Assembly (NCBI RefSeq): GCF_003234935.1
Contig: NZ_QKSB01000003.1
Coordinates: forward strand, 186,001 to 250,000
Length of the DNA: 64,000 bases
Direction of reading: 5' to 3'
Source of the DNA: Putridiphycobacter roseus
GTDB taxonomy: Bacteria; Bacteroidota; Bacteroidia; Flavobacteriales_D; Crocinitomicaceae
Shown: positions 56,923-64,000 of the stretch, one piece after another
How the letters are laid out: every line of letters begins with the position of its first letter
Position numbering within the stretch: the first letter of the stretch is position 1
Notes under the pieces: generated by a model
Databases searched by the model: none
Told to the model about the DNA's origin: nothing
What the model saw: the letters and a program-made list of their open reading frames with translations, nothing else
Position numbers and translations under genes: made by a program

Positions 56923-58200
56923 TTATAGCTTATTAAATTTCGCCTTAATCTCTTTCAAACACAAATTCCCAATACTACCTTCGTGTGTGTGTTCCACTTT
57001 TTTATCGGGTTTAAAATCACCCTTCATTATCTCTCTACCCAATTTTTGATAAGCATCTCGAAAAGTCATGCCCTTAAGCACTAACTTATTTACTTCTTCT
57101 ACACTGTACAAGTAATCGTAGATATCGTTATCTAATATATTGTCCTTTATGATGACCTGTTGCAACATAAAATTACATACCTCTAAATTATCCTTCATGG
57201 TATCTATGCCAACCATTAAGTTTTCTTTTAACAATTGAAAGTCTCGGTGATAACCACTGGTCAAATTATTGGTAATCATCATAATTTCAGAAGGCATGTT
57301 TTGTAATTTATTACATTTTGCGCGCATCAATTCAAAAACATCTGGATTTTGTTTATGCGGCATAATACTGGAACCTGTTGTTAATTCTTTAGGAAAACCC
57401 AAAAAATTAAAATTTTGACTCATATATAAGCAGACATCTGCCGATAATTTAGACAAGGTTCCTGCTAAAGAAGCGATTGCAAATGCCGTGGTTTTTTCGA
57501 GTTTACCCCTACTCAATTGAGCGGCAACTACATTGTATTTCATACTTTCAAACCCTAATAATTCTGTGGTCATACTTCTGTCTATAGGAAAAGAGGTACC
57601 GTAACCCGCCGCCGACCCCAAAGGGTTTTGGTCACTTATTTTATGTGCTGCTTTTAACATAATTACATCATCAATTAAACTCTCTCCATAAGCCGAAAAC
57701 CACAAGCCAAAGGAGGAAGGCATGGCAACTTGCATATGGGTATAACCAGGGATGAGTACATTTTTATACTTTTCTCCAAGCTTTAATAAGGTATCAAATA
57801 GACCAGAAGTCAAAGATATGATACGCTCTATTTCCTCCTTAACATACAAATGAAGATCCACTAGCACTTGATCGTTTCTTGATCGGGCCGTATGTATTTT
57901 TTTTCCAGCATCACCAATCAATTTTACCAATTCGAACTCCACTTTACTGTGAACGTCTTCAAAATTCTCTTCAATAGTAAAAGTACCCAGGTCTATTGTT
58001 TCTTGAATTTGTGCCAAACCAGATAAAATATCTTTTAATTCTAACTCCGTTAAAATATTTATTTTATGCAGCATTTTTGCATGTGCCACGTTGCCTGCAA
58101 TATCATGTTTTGCTAATTTTAAATCTAAAATCCGGTCATTACCCACCGTAAATCGATCCACTAAATTATCTGTTGTATATCCTTTATCCCAAAGTTTCAT
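56923..58200 (-). CDS. argH: Argininosuccinate lyase
   Basis: ArgH splits argininosuccinate into arginine and fumarate, the last arginine step. The 425-residue protein has the fumarase/ASL superfamily signature GSSIMPHKQNPDVFE, and HTARSRNDQVLVDLHLYV and TPGYTHMQVAMP-like PGYTHMQVAMPSSFG. It is somewhat shorter than the usual 455-470 residues but no key motif is missing. It is the last gene of the leftward arginine operon, ten bases after the M20 hydrolase gene. Confidence 0.95.
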   Translation of the reverse strand: MKLWDKGYTTDNLVDRFTVGNDRILDLKLAKHDIAGNVAHAKMLHKINILTELELKDILSGLAQIQETIDLGTFTIEENFEDVHSKVEFELVKLIGDAGKKIHTARSRNDQVLVDLHLYVKEEIERIISLTSGLFDTLLKLGEKYKNVLIPGYTHMQVAMPSSFGLWFSAYGESLIDDVIMLKAAHKISDQNPLGSAAGYGTSFPIDRSMTTELLGFESMKYNVVAAQLSRGKLEKTTAFAIASLAGTLSKLSADVCLYMSQNFNFLGFPKELTTGSSIMPHKQNPDVFELMRAKCNKLQNMPSEIMMITNNLTSGYHRDFQLLKENLMVGIDTMKDNLEVCNFMLQQVIIKDNILDNDIYDYLYSVEEVNKLVLKGMTFRDAYQKLGREIMKGDFKPDKKVEHTHEGSIGNLCLKEIKAKFNKL

Positions 58201-58210
58201 TATGTATATT

Positions 58211-59269
58211 TTAAAGTAGTTGGTTAAAAATTTGAATGTATAATTGAATGCCCTCTTCTATTTCTGAAATCATAATAAACTCATTGGCACTGTGCGAACG
58301 AGAAGAAATTCCTGGACCAATTTTTACAGAAGGGCAGGTTAAAAGTGCTTGATCGGATATAGTGGGAGAACCATATGTTTTTAGATGCAATGCTTTTCCA
58401 GCTTTTACAATTGGATGTGTTACTGGAATAGAAGAAGAATTTAAGCGAAAAGAACGTGCTATTAAATTACTTTTTGTGTGTTCCTGCATTGTATTAAAAA
58501 TTTCTTGATTGGTATACAATTCATTCACCCGCACGTCGACAACAAAATGACAAGTTGCCGGCACTACATTATGTTGCGCTCCTGCATTTATTTGCGTCAC
58601 ACTCATTTTTACCTTTCCAAGTGTTTCCGATTCATTTAGAAACTGATGGTTTCGCATCCAATCCACATCTTCTAATGCATTATAAATGGCATTTTCGGTA
58701 TTTTCATGTGCTGCATGTCCCGAAACCCCAGTCGCATATCCATCCAACACCATTAATCCTTTTTCTGCAACTGCCATATGCATTTCAGTAGGTTCGCCAA
58801 CCACAGCAAAATCTATTTTAGGAAGGATTTTTAAAATACTTGTAATGCCATTTTTACCCGAGATTTCTTCTTCTGCAGTAGCCGCGATTAGGAGGTTGTA
58901 TTTTAAATTCTTTTGCTTATAAAAATGAATGAATAAGGCCATTAAAGAAACCAAACATCCTCCCGCATCATTACTACCCAGGCCATAGAGTTTCCCTGCT
59001 ATTCTTTTTGCCTCAAAAGGATCGTTTGTATAAGCCTTATTTGGCTTTACCGTATCGTGATGAGAGTTCAGTAAGATGGTTGGTTTATCGCTGTCAAAGT
59101 ATTTATTGCTTGCCCAAATGTTATTTTGGTGCCGATTGGTTTCGACTTCACGGTCCGTTAACCAAGCTTCAATAAGGTTAGCTGTTTGGTTTTCTTCTCC
59201 AGAAAAAGAGGGCGTTTGAATAAGCTTTACAAGTAAATCAATGGCTTGTTGTGTTATATTATTTTTCAT
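58211..59269 (-). CDS. argE: M20 family N-acyl-ornithine/citrulline deacylase
   Basis: The 352-residue zinc hydrolase has metal-binding LNSHHDTVKP, GSNDAGGC, AEEEISG and EPTEMHMA, and the C-terminal HSANEF. In Bacteroidota the step after the N-acylornithine carbamoyltransferase is deacylation of N-acyl-citrulline, so that is the likeliest substrate rather than acetylornithine. It lies three bases after argB. The acyl group (acetyl or succinyl) is undecided. The symbol follows family usage. Confidence 0.86.
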   Translation of the reverse strand: MKNNITQQAIDLLVKLIQTPSFSGEENQTANLIEAWLTDREVETNRHQNNIWASNKYFDSDKPTILLNSHHDTVKPNKAYTNDPFEAKRIAGKLYGLGSNDAGGCLVSLMALFIHFYKQKNLKYNLLIAATAEEEISGKNGITSILKILPKIDFAVVGEPTEMHMAVAEKGLMVLDGYATGVSGHAAHENTENAIYNALEDVDWMRNHQFLNESETLGKVKMSVTQINAGAQHNVVPATCHFVVDVRVNELYTNQEIFNTMQEHTKSNLIARSFRLNSSSIPVTHPIVKAGKALHLKTYGSPTISDQALLTCPSVKIGPGISSRSHSANEFIMISEIEEGIQLYIQIFNQLL

Positions 59270-59272
59270 GCT

Positions 59273-60052
59273 TTAAAGTATTAAGGTAGTACACAAGTAC
59301 CCTTGATCACTAATCACTTTTGGGTTACCAATAATTACTTTATTCACATGATTATTTAAGGCATAAAAGCAATTTTCCATTTTAGGTAGCATTCCTTCGT
59401 TAATAATTTTCTTCTGTTTTAGACAAGCATAATCTTGACTATTAATGGTCTGAATTAAGGAATCTTCATCAAGGACATCCATCAAAACACCTTTTTTTTC
59501 AAAACAATAAATTAATTCTACATCATATGCATCACTCATGGCAACGGCAATCTCAGCAGCGACCGTATCGGCATTAGTATTTAATAATTGGCCATTTCCA
59601 TCATGACTAAGCGCACAGAAAACAGGTGTGATATTATTTTCAAGAAACAAATTAATGGTCGTATTATTAATGGATACTACATCCCCTACCCATCCAAAAT
59701 CAATGGGCGTTGATGGTCGTTTTGTAGCCAAAATACAATTGGCATCACTACCCGACAAACCAAGTGCATTACAGCTATACCCTTGCAGTTTACCTACTAT
59801 TTTTTTATTAATTAAACCAGCATAAACCATTGTGGTGGTATCCAAATTATCGGAGGAAGTTATTCTCCGTCCTTCATTCATTATGGTTTTAATTCCTAAT
59901 TTATCATTGAGTCTAGTGGCAATTTTCCCACCTCCATGAATTAGTATTTTATCTTGTTTAAGTTGTGAAAAATCCGTTAAGAAACTAGCTAATGCAGCAT
60001 CATCATCAATAATATTACCACCAATCTTTATTACCACCAATTTATTTTTCAT
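59273..60052 (-). CDS. argB: Acetylglutamate kinase (N-acylglutamate kinase)
   Basis: ArgB phosphorylates N-acetylglutamate (in some Bacteroidota, N-succinylglutamate). The 259-residue amino-acid kinase has VIKIGGNIID at the N-terminus, LIHGGGKIATRL, NEGRRITSSD and VNADTVAAEIA-like LNTNADTVAAEIAVAM. It overlaps the carbamoyltransferase gene by 11 bases, so the two are coupled. Confidence 0.93.
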   Translation of the reverse strand: MKNKLVVIKIGGNIIDDDAALASFLTDFSQLKQDKILIHGGGKIATRLNDKLGIKTIMNEGRRITSSDNLDTTTMVYAGLINKKIVGKLQGYSCNALGLSGSDANCILATKRPSTPIDFGWVGDVVSINNTTINLFLENNITPVFCALSHDGNGQLLNTNADTVAAEIAVAMSDAYDVELIYCFEKKGVLMDVLDEDSLIQTINSQDYACLKQKKIINEGMLPKMENCFYALNNHVNKVIIGNPKVISDQGYLCTTLIL

Positions 60053-60992
60053 CTTGTAATAATTTTAAGAGAACAGCTTGTGCCGCATAGGTTCTATTAT
60101 TTGCTTGTTGTAATACCAATGAATTTTCTGAATCGATTACCCCATCACTCACTACTACATTTCTACGCACAGGAAGACAGTGCATAAACTTTCCATTATC
60201 GGTCAGCTCCATTTTTTCACCTGTAATCATCCAATGTTCAAGCGCCATGCCTATTTTCCCGTAATCCGTATAGGACGACCAGTTTTTTGCATATACAAAA
60301 TCCGCATCCATCAAGGCTTCGTCTTGGTTATGCAGCACTTTAACACCTGCTGTAAATTGTGGTGCTAAATCAAAACCTTCCGGATTTGCAATCACCAAAT
60401 CTACATTGGAATTCCGCATCCATTCCACAAATGAATTGGCAACAGCTTGCGGAAGTGCTTTTGGATGTGGTGCCCATGTTAATACAACTTTGGGTTTAAT
60501 CTTGGTTTTAACAGCATCTATAGTAATTAAATCTGCAAAAGATTGCAATGGATGTAAAATGGCACTTTCTAAAGAAATAACTGGGACTAGGGCATATTTA
60601 ATGAACTTATTAAGTACTTCTTCCTCATAATCTCCGACTTTATCACGCAAGGAAGCAAAGGTACGGATGCCTATAATATCGCAATATTGAGAAATAACAG
60701 CAGCAGCTTCTTTTATATGTTCCTGGCTGCCCGTATTCATTACAGTGCCGTCTTCCAGTTCCATTTGCCAGCCATCCGCATTTATATTCATCACCATTAC
60801 CTGCATACCTAAGTTCATGGCAGCTTTTTGCGTACTCAAACGGGTACGTAAACTTGGATTAAAGAAAAGCAACCCTAAGGTTTTATTTGCTCCAAAAGAC
60901 TTAAATTCAAATGGTTTTTTCTTCAGATTTTTTGCAAGAGTGAGCAGCTCGTTGATATCAGTAATATCTTTTATTGAGGTGAATTTTTTCAT
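60042..60992 (-). CDS. N-acylornithine carbamoyltransferase (acetyl or succinyl)
   Basis: This enzyme carbamoylates N-acetyl- or N-succinylornithine, replacing the usual ornithine carbamoyltransferase. The 316-residue protein has the carbamoyl-phosphate loop SLRTRLSTQ and WQMELEDGTVMNTGSQEHIKE. VVLTWAPHPKALPQAV and HCLPVRRNVVVSD follow. The SOTCase/AOTCase-type region ELEDGTVM separates it from ArgF. The residue before EHI is Gln, discussed as a finding. It is the fourth gene of the operon. Confidence 0.9.
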   Translation of the reverse strand: MKKFTSIKDITDINELLTLAKNLKKKPFEFKSFGANKTLGLLFFNPSLRTRLSTQKAAMNLGMQVMVMNINADGWQMELEDGTVMNTGSQEHIKEAAAVISQYCDIIGIRTFASLRDKVGDYEEEVLNKFIKYALVPVISLESAILHPLQSFADLITIDAVKTKIKPKVVLTWAPHPKALPQAVANSFVEWMRNSNVDLVIANPEGFDLAPQFTAGVKVLHNQDEALMDADFVYAKNWSSYTDYGKIGMALEHWMITGEKMELTDNGKFMHCLPVRRNVVVSDGVIDSENSLVLQQANNRTYAAQAVLLKLLQDEK

Positions 60993-61010
60993 ATTCTAAA
61001 AATTTTCATG

Positions 61011-62141
61011 CTAGGATAATATTTCTTTTAATGCAAGGATAAAGGGTTGAATTTCCTCTTTTGATATCCCCAATGGTGGCAGGATACGCAATAAGTTAGG
61101 ATTAGCAGAGGCACCTGTAAAAATGTGGTATTCCTTTAATAATTGGGCGCGTAAATCTCGGATTGGAAAATCAAACTCTATCCCTAACATCAGACCTTTT
61201 CCTTTAATTCTTTTAATGGCTGAAATACTTTCTAATGCATGGATGAGATATTCCGATACCGCTTTGACATTAGTCAAGATATTTTCTTTTTTAATGGTTT
61301 CCAGAACAGCAATACCTGCTGCACAAGCCAAGTGATTCCCACCAAATGTTGTCCCTAGCATACCTGGCTTAGCTTTAATTTTTGGATCGATAAGTAAAGC
61401 ACCAATTGGGAAACCATTCCCAAAACCTTTGGCCATAGTAATAATATCGGCATTAATATTGGCATATTGATGGGCAAAAAATTTACCCGTCCGCCCCATT
61501 CCACTCTGAATTTCATCCAGAATAAGTAAAACACCATATTGTTTACAGGTTTCCGACAAGAACAAAAAATAGTCCTCTGTGGGCGCATCCAGACCTCCAA
61601 CCCCCTGAATTCCTTCTACAATTACGGCACAAACATCTTCTGCTTTTAAGGCATTTACCAGACTTTCTTCTTCGTTCAGTACAATAAATTCAACGGGGAA
61701 GTTATCGGTATTAATTGGCGCCGATAAGTTTGCATTATCGGTCACATTCAAAGCAGCAGCAGTCCGTCCGTGAAAACTACCTTTAAATGCAATAACTTTC
61801 TTTTTACCGGTATGAAAGGAAGCTAATTTAAGGGCATTTTCATTTGCTTCTGCTCCACTATTACATAAAAACAAGGCATGGTCTGGATAAGCACTTTGTT
61901 CCGCTAGTTTTAAAGCCAATTCGTTTTGAATCGGCATTTGTATAGCATTGGAATAAAAGCCTATGGCATCCAATTGATCTTTTATATTTTGGGTATAAGT
62001 AGGATGAGCATGTCCAATTGAAATTACGCCATGTCCTCCATATAAATCTAAATACTCTTCGTTGCGATCATCATAAATATAAACCCCTTTTCCATTAGTC
62101 AGTGTGATGTCGAATCTCGGGTATACGTCAAATAATTTCAT
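61011..62141 (-). CDS. argD: Acetylornithine (N-acylornithine) aminotransferase
   Basis: ArgD is a PLP enzyme that makes N-acylornithine from the semialdehyde. The 376-residue fold-type I class III aminotransferase has LDLYGGHGVISIGHAHP, FLCNSGAEANENALKLA, FKGSFHGRTAAALNVT, LDEIQSGMGRTGKFFA and the PLP-lysine segment ITMAKGFGNGFPIGA. It lies 13 bases after argC and 18 bases before the carbamoyltransferase gene. Confidence 0.94.
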   Translation of the reverse strand: MKLFDVYPRFDITLTNGKGVYIYDDRNEEYLDLYGGHGVISIGHAHPTYTQNIKDQLDAIGFYSNAIQMPIQNELALKLAEQSAYPDHALFLCNSGAEANENALKLASFHTGKKKVIAFKGSFHGRTAAALNVTDNANLSAPINTDNFPVEFIVLNEEESLVNALKAEDVCAVIVEGIQGVGGLDAPTEDYFLFLSETCKQYGVLLILDEIQSGMGRTGKFFAHQYANINADIITMAKGFGNGFPIGALLIDPKIKAKPGMLGTTFGGNHLACAAGIAVLETIKKENILTNVKAVSEYLIHALESISAIKRIKGKGLMLGIEFDFPIRDLRAQLLKEYHIFTGASANPNLLRILPPLGISKEEIQPFILALKEILS

Positions 62142-62154
62142 TCTTTTTGATTTT

Positions 62155-63132
62155 TTAGTGATAGCTTGCTTTTAGATTTAGTCCAGTATTTTCTTCTAAT
62201 CCAAAAATGAGGTTCATATTTTGGATAGCTTGTCCAGCAGCACCTTTTAATAAATTATCGATTACGGAGGTTATGAGTACCTTATTCTCGATTTTTTGAA
62301 CTTGAATTAAACAGTTATTCGTATGGACTACTTGTTTTAAGTTAATCGTCTTATTACTGATAAAAGTGAACTTATTATTTTGATAAAAATTCGAATACAA
62401 ATCCATTAATTCTTCTTCAGACATTTCAGATTTAGTATACATGGACGCAAATATTCCGCGGGTAAAATCACCACGAACAGGAATAAAATTTATATCCTGC
62501 TTAAATTCCTTTTGTAAGGATAAAATACTTTCCCCAATTTCATTTAAATGTTGATGTTTAAAAGCTTTATATATGGATACATTATTATTTCTCCATGTAA
62601 AATGAGAAGTAGCACGCAAGGATTGTCCAGCGCCAGTGGACCCTGTGATCGCATTTACATGTATGTCGTCATTCAATAATCCAGCTTTTGCAAGGGGAAG
62701 TAATCCTAATTGAATAGCCGTTGCAAAGCAACCTGGGTTTGCAATATATTTGGCTTTTTTTATTTTAGATTGATTTAGTTCTACCAATCCATAAACAAAA
62801 TCTTTCCCTTGAAAATTAGCATCCTTATCCAGTCTAAAATCATTACTCATATCTATGATTACTGTCTTGTCCGAAAATGAATTTTCGACTAAAAATTTAC
62901 TAGAATTTCCGTGACCAAGACATAAGAAAACAACATCTACATTGGGATTAATTACAGCTGTAAAAACAAGATTATCCGCCGAAAATAAATCTTCGTGTAT
63001 CTCTGCTACTTTTCTACCTGCCTGTGAAGTACTGTATAAAAAATTAAGCTGCACATTTGGGTGGTATACTAAGCAACGAATTAATTCACCTGCTACATAT
63101 CCACCACTTCCTATAATACCTATTTGAATCAT
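62155..63132 (-). CDS. argC: N-acetyl-gamma-glutamyl-phosphate reductase
   Basis: ArgC reduces N-acylglutamyl phosphate to the semialdehyde with NADPH. The 325-residue protein has the nucleotide loop GIIGSGGYVAGELIR, the active-site Cys in ANPGCFATAIQLGLLPL, and TGSTGAGQS, and the C-terminal NLLKGAAGQAIQNMNLIFG. It overlaps argG by four bases (ATGA). The N-terminal half shows the expected dehydrogenase fold. Confidence 0.95.
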   Translation of the reverse strand: MIQIGIIGSGGYVAGELIRCLVYHPNVQLNFLYSTSQAGRKVAEIHEDLFSADNLVFTAVINPNVDVVFLCLGHGNSSKFLVENSFSDKTVIIDMSNDFRLDKDANFQGKDFVYGLVELNQSKIKKAKYIANPGCFATAIQLGLLPLAKAGLLNDDIHVNAITGSTGAGQSLRATSHFTWRNNNVSIYKAFKHQHLNEIGESILSLQKEFKQDINFIPVRGDFTRGIFASMYTKSEMSEEELMDLYSNFYQNNKFTFISNKTINLKQVVHTNNCLIQVQKIENKVLITSVIDNLLKGAAGQAIQNMNLIFGLEENTGLNLKASYH

Positions 63133-64000
63133 CCTTTTGCGTTTACATGTTTAAAAATTTGCATTGAATTTGCTAGAACCTTAGTAAACCCTTTAACATC
63201 CTCGCCGCTCCAGTTTTTATTAATTTCTCCATAAGCACCAAAATCAGGCGTCATTAAATCGTGACTAGAAGTTATGCCTTGTACGATAAAACGGTATGGG
63301 TGTAATGCTATAGAAACTGAACCAGAAACATTCTCTTGCGTGTCTTGCAAAAAAGCTTCAATATTTCGCATAACAGGTTCAAAGTATTGTGATTCATGAA
63401 TAAACATTCCATACCAACTACCTAATTGTTCTTTCCAATGCAATTGCCATTTTGAAAGCGTATGCTTTTCTAAAGTATGGTGTGCTTTAATAATAATACT
63501 TGCAGCTGCAGCTTCGAAACCGACCCTTCCTTTAATTCCAATAATGGTATCTCCAACATGCACATCTCTCCCAATCGCATATTTGTTGGCTATATTTTCT
63601 AAAGTTTGAATGGCTTTTACCGGTTTCATCTCCTCACCATTTATACCTGAAATTTCGCCTTTATCAAATTCAATGGTAATTATCTTGGGCACAGTTTCAG
63701 TCAATTGACTTGGAAATGCTACTTCAGGTAAAGGTAAGTTAGAGGTTAACGTTTCTGCACCGCCAACACTTGTCCCCCACAGCCCTTTGTTGATAGAATA
63801 TTGTGCTTTTTCCCAATCTACTCCAACCCCATTCTGTGCTAAATAATCTATTTCTGCTTTACGAGACAATTGTTGGTCTCTAATAGGTGTAATAATTTCC
63901 AATTCAGGCGCTATCAACTGAAAGATTAAATCGAATCGAATTTGATCATTCCCTGCACCTGTACTACCATGAGCAATGGCAGAAGCTCCAACCGTTTTAG
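63129..64000 (-). CDS. argG: Argininosuccinate synthase, N-terminus outside the window
   Basis: ArgG joins citrulline and aspartate with ATP. The frame runs unbroken through the right window edge: upstream of the TTG at 63917 it reads AIAHGSTGAGNDQIRFDLIF, the family's conserved segment, so the gene begins beyond base 64000. The visible 290 residues include ELEIITPIRD and NGVGVDWEKAQYSINKGLWG. It is the first visible gene of the arginine operon and is coupled to argC by a four-base overlap. Confidence 0.94.
   Translation of the reverse strand, partial: KTVGASAIAHGSTGAGNDQIRFDLIFQLIAPELEIITPIRDQQLSRKAEIDYLAQNGVGVDWEKAQYSINKGLWGTSVGGAETLTSNLPLPEVAFPSQLTETVPKIITIEFDKGEISGINGEEMKPVKAIQTLENIANKYAIGRDVHVGDTIIGIKGRVGFEAAAASIIIKAHHTLEKHTLSKWQLHWKEQLGSWYGMFIHESQYFEPVMRNIEAFLQDTQENVSGSVSIALHPYRFIVQGITSSHDLMTPDFGAYGEINKNWSGEDVKGFTKVLANSMQIFKHVNAKG

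Noticed and set aside
63915..63917. TTG as the start of argG
   Set aside because: The frame continues upstream as conserved ArgG sequence (AHGSTGAGND), so the start lies beyond the window.

Overview
The window looks like a chromosomal segment of an AT-rich member of Bacteroidota, most likely order Flavobacteriales. The signs are a gliding-motility/T9SS type B C-terminal sorting domain, promoter-like TAnnTTTG (-7) boxes and a near absence of Shine-Dalgarno sequences. Other signs are a PaaY-type hexapeptide protein, N-acyl-ornithine carbamoyltransferase-based arginine synthesis, ClpC with a UVR segment, and TlpA-type exported thioredoxins. Nothing points to a plasmid, prophage or integrated element. 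I see no rRNA, tRNA, CRISPR array or transposase. The species cannot be named from the sequence.

Layout. 1-4.2 kb: leftward genes for a truncated unknown protein, Pcm, Tag, a thioredoxin-like lipoprotein and a DPP-IV type S9 peptidase. 4.4-6.1 kb: a LOG-family nucleotidase converging on purC through a two-way terminator. 6.1-6.4 kb: a small repeat element. 6.4-12.1 kb: phoH, a SAM hydroxide adenosyltransferase, a PaaY-like protein, a membrane protein, accA, ispE and a GNAT acetyltransferase. 12.2-18.7 kb: a TPR protein, gyrA and clpC. 18.9-27.2 kb: an apparent eight-gene leftward operon (rocF, miaA, lpxK, purine nucleoside phosphorylase, gatB, two tlpA paralogues, lpxH), with a -7 box before rocF and a terminator after lpxH. 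27.3-33.1 kb: a lipoprotein, the unknown protein-dapF-GNAT-mltG operon, a divergent Cu/Zn-type permease with a C-terminal HMA domain, and an L,D-transpeptidase-like protein. 33.1-36.5 kb: prfC, an AcpH-like protein and a GT4 glycosyltransferase. 36.5-40.8 kb: a frameshifted small lipoprotein remnant, then a DEAD-box helicase behind a long structured leader, and typA. 40.9-44.1 kb: three overlapping genes (TPR protein, phosphosulfolactate synthase homologue, DUF368/PopT). 44.2-47.1 kb: a small exported protein coupled to a large T9SS cargo protein. 47.5-56.6 kb: more loosely packed genes (STAS, DUF1015, YggS, patatin, di-heme cytochrome, pyruvate carboxylase) with long spacers that hold inverted repeats. 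56.9-64 kb: a leftward arginine operon argG-argC-argD-carbamoyltransferase-argB-argE-argH, with argG cut by the window edge.

Most genes are core housekeeping: lipid A (lpxH, lpxK), cell wall (dapF, mltG, L,D-transpeptidase, PopT lipid-carrier recycling), translation (gatB, miaA, prfC, typA, DEAD helicase), purines, fatty acids (accA), isoprenoids (ispE), anaplerosis (pyc) and arginine. The parts I find least explained are the 40.9-44.1 kb sulfonate-linked cassette, the 44.2-47.1 kb small-protein/T9SS pair, the repeat unit at 6.24-6.44 kb, the structured leader at 37.0-37.2 kb, and the acyl-group specificity of the arginine pathway. No clearly new defence or mobile system is visible.
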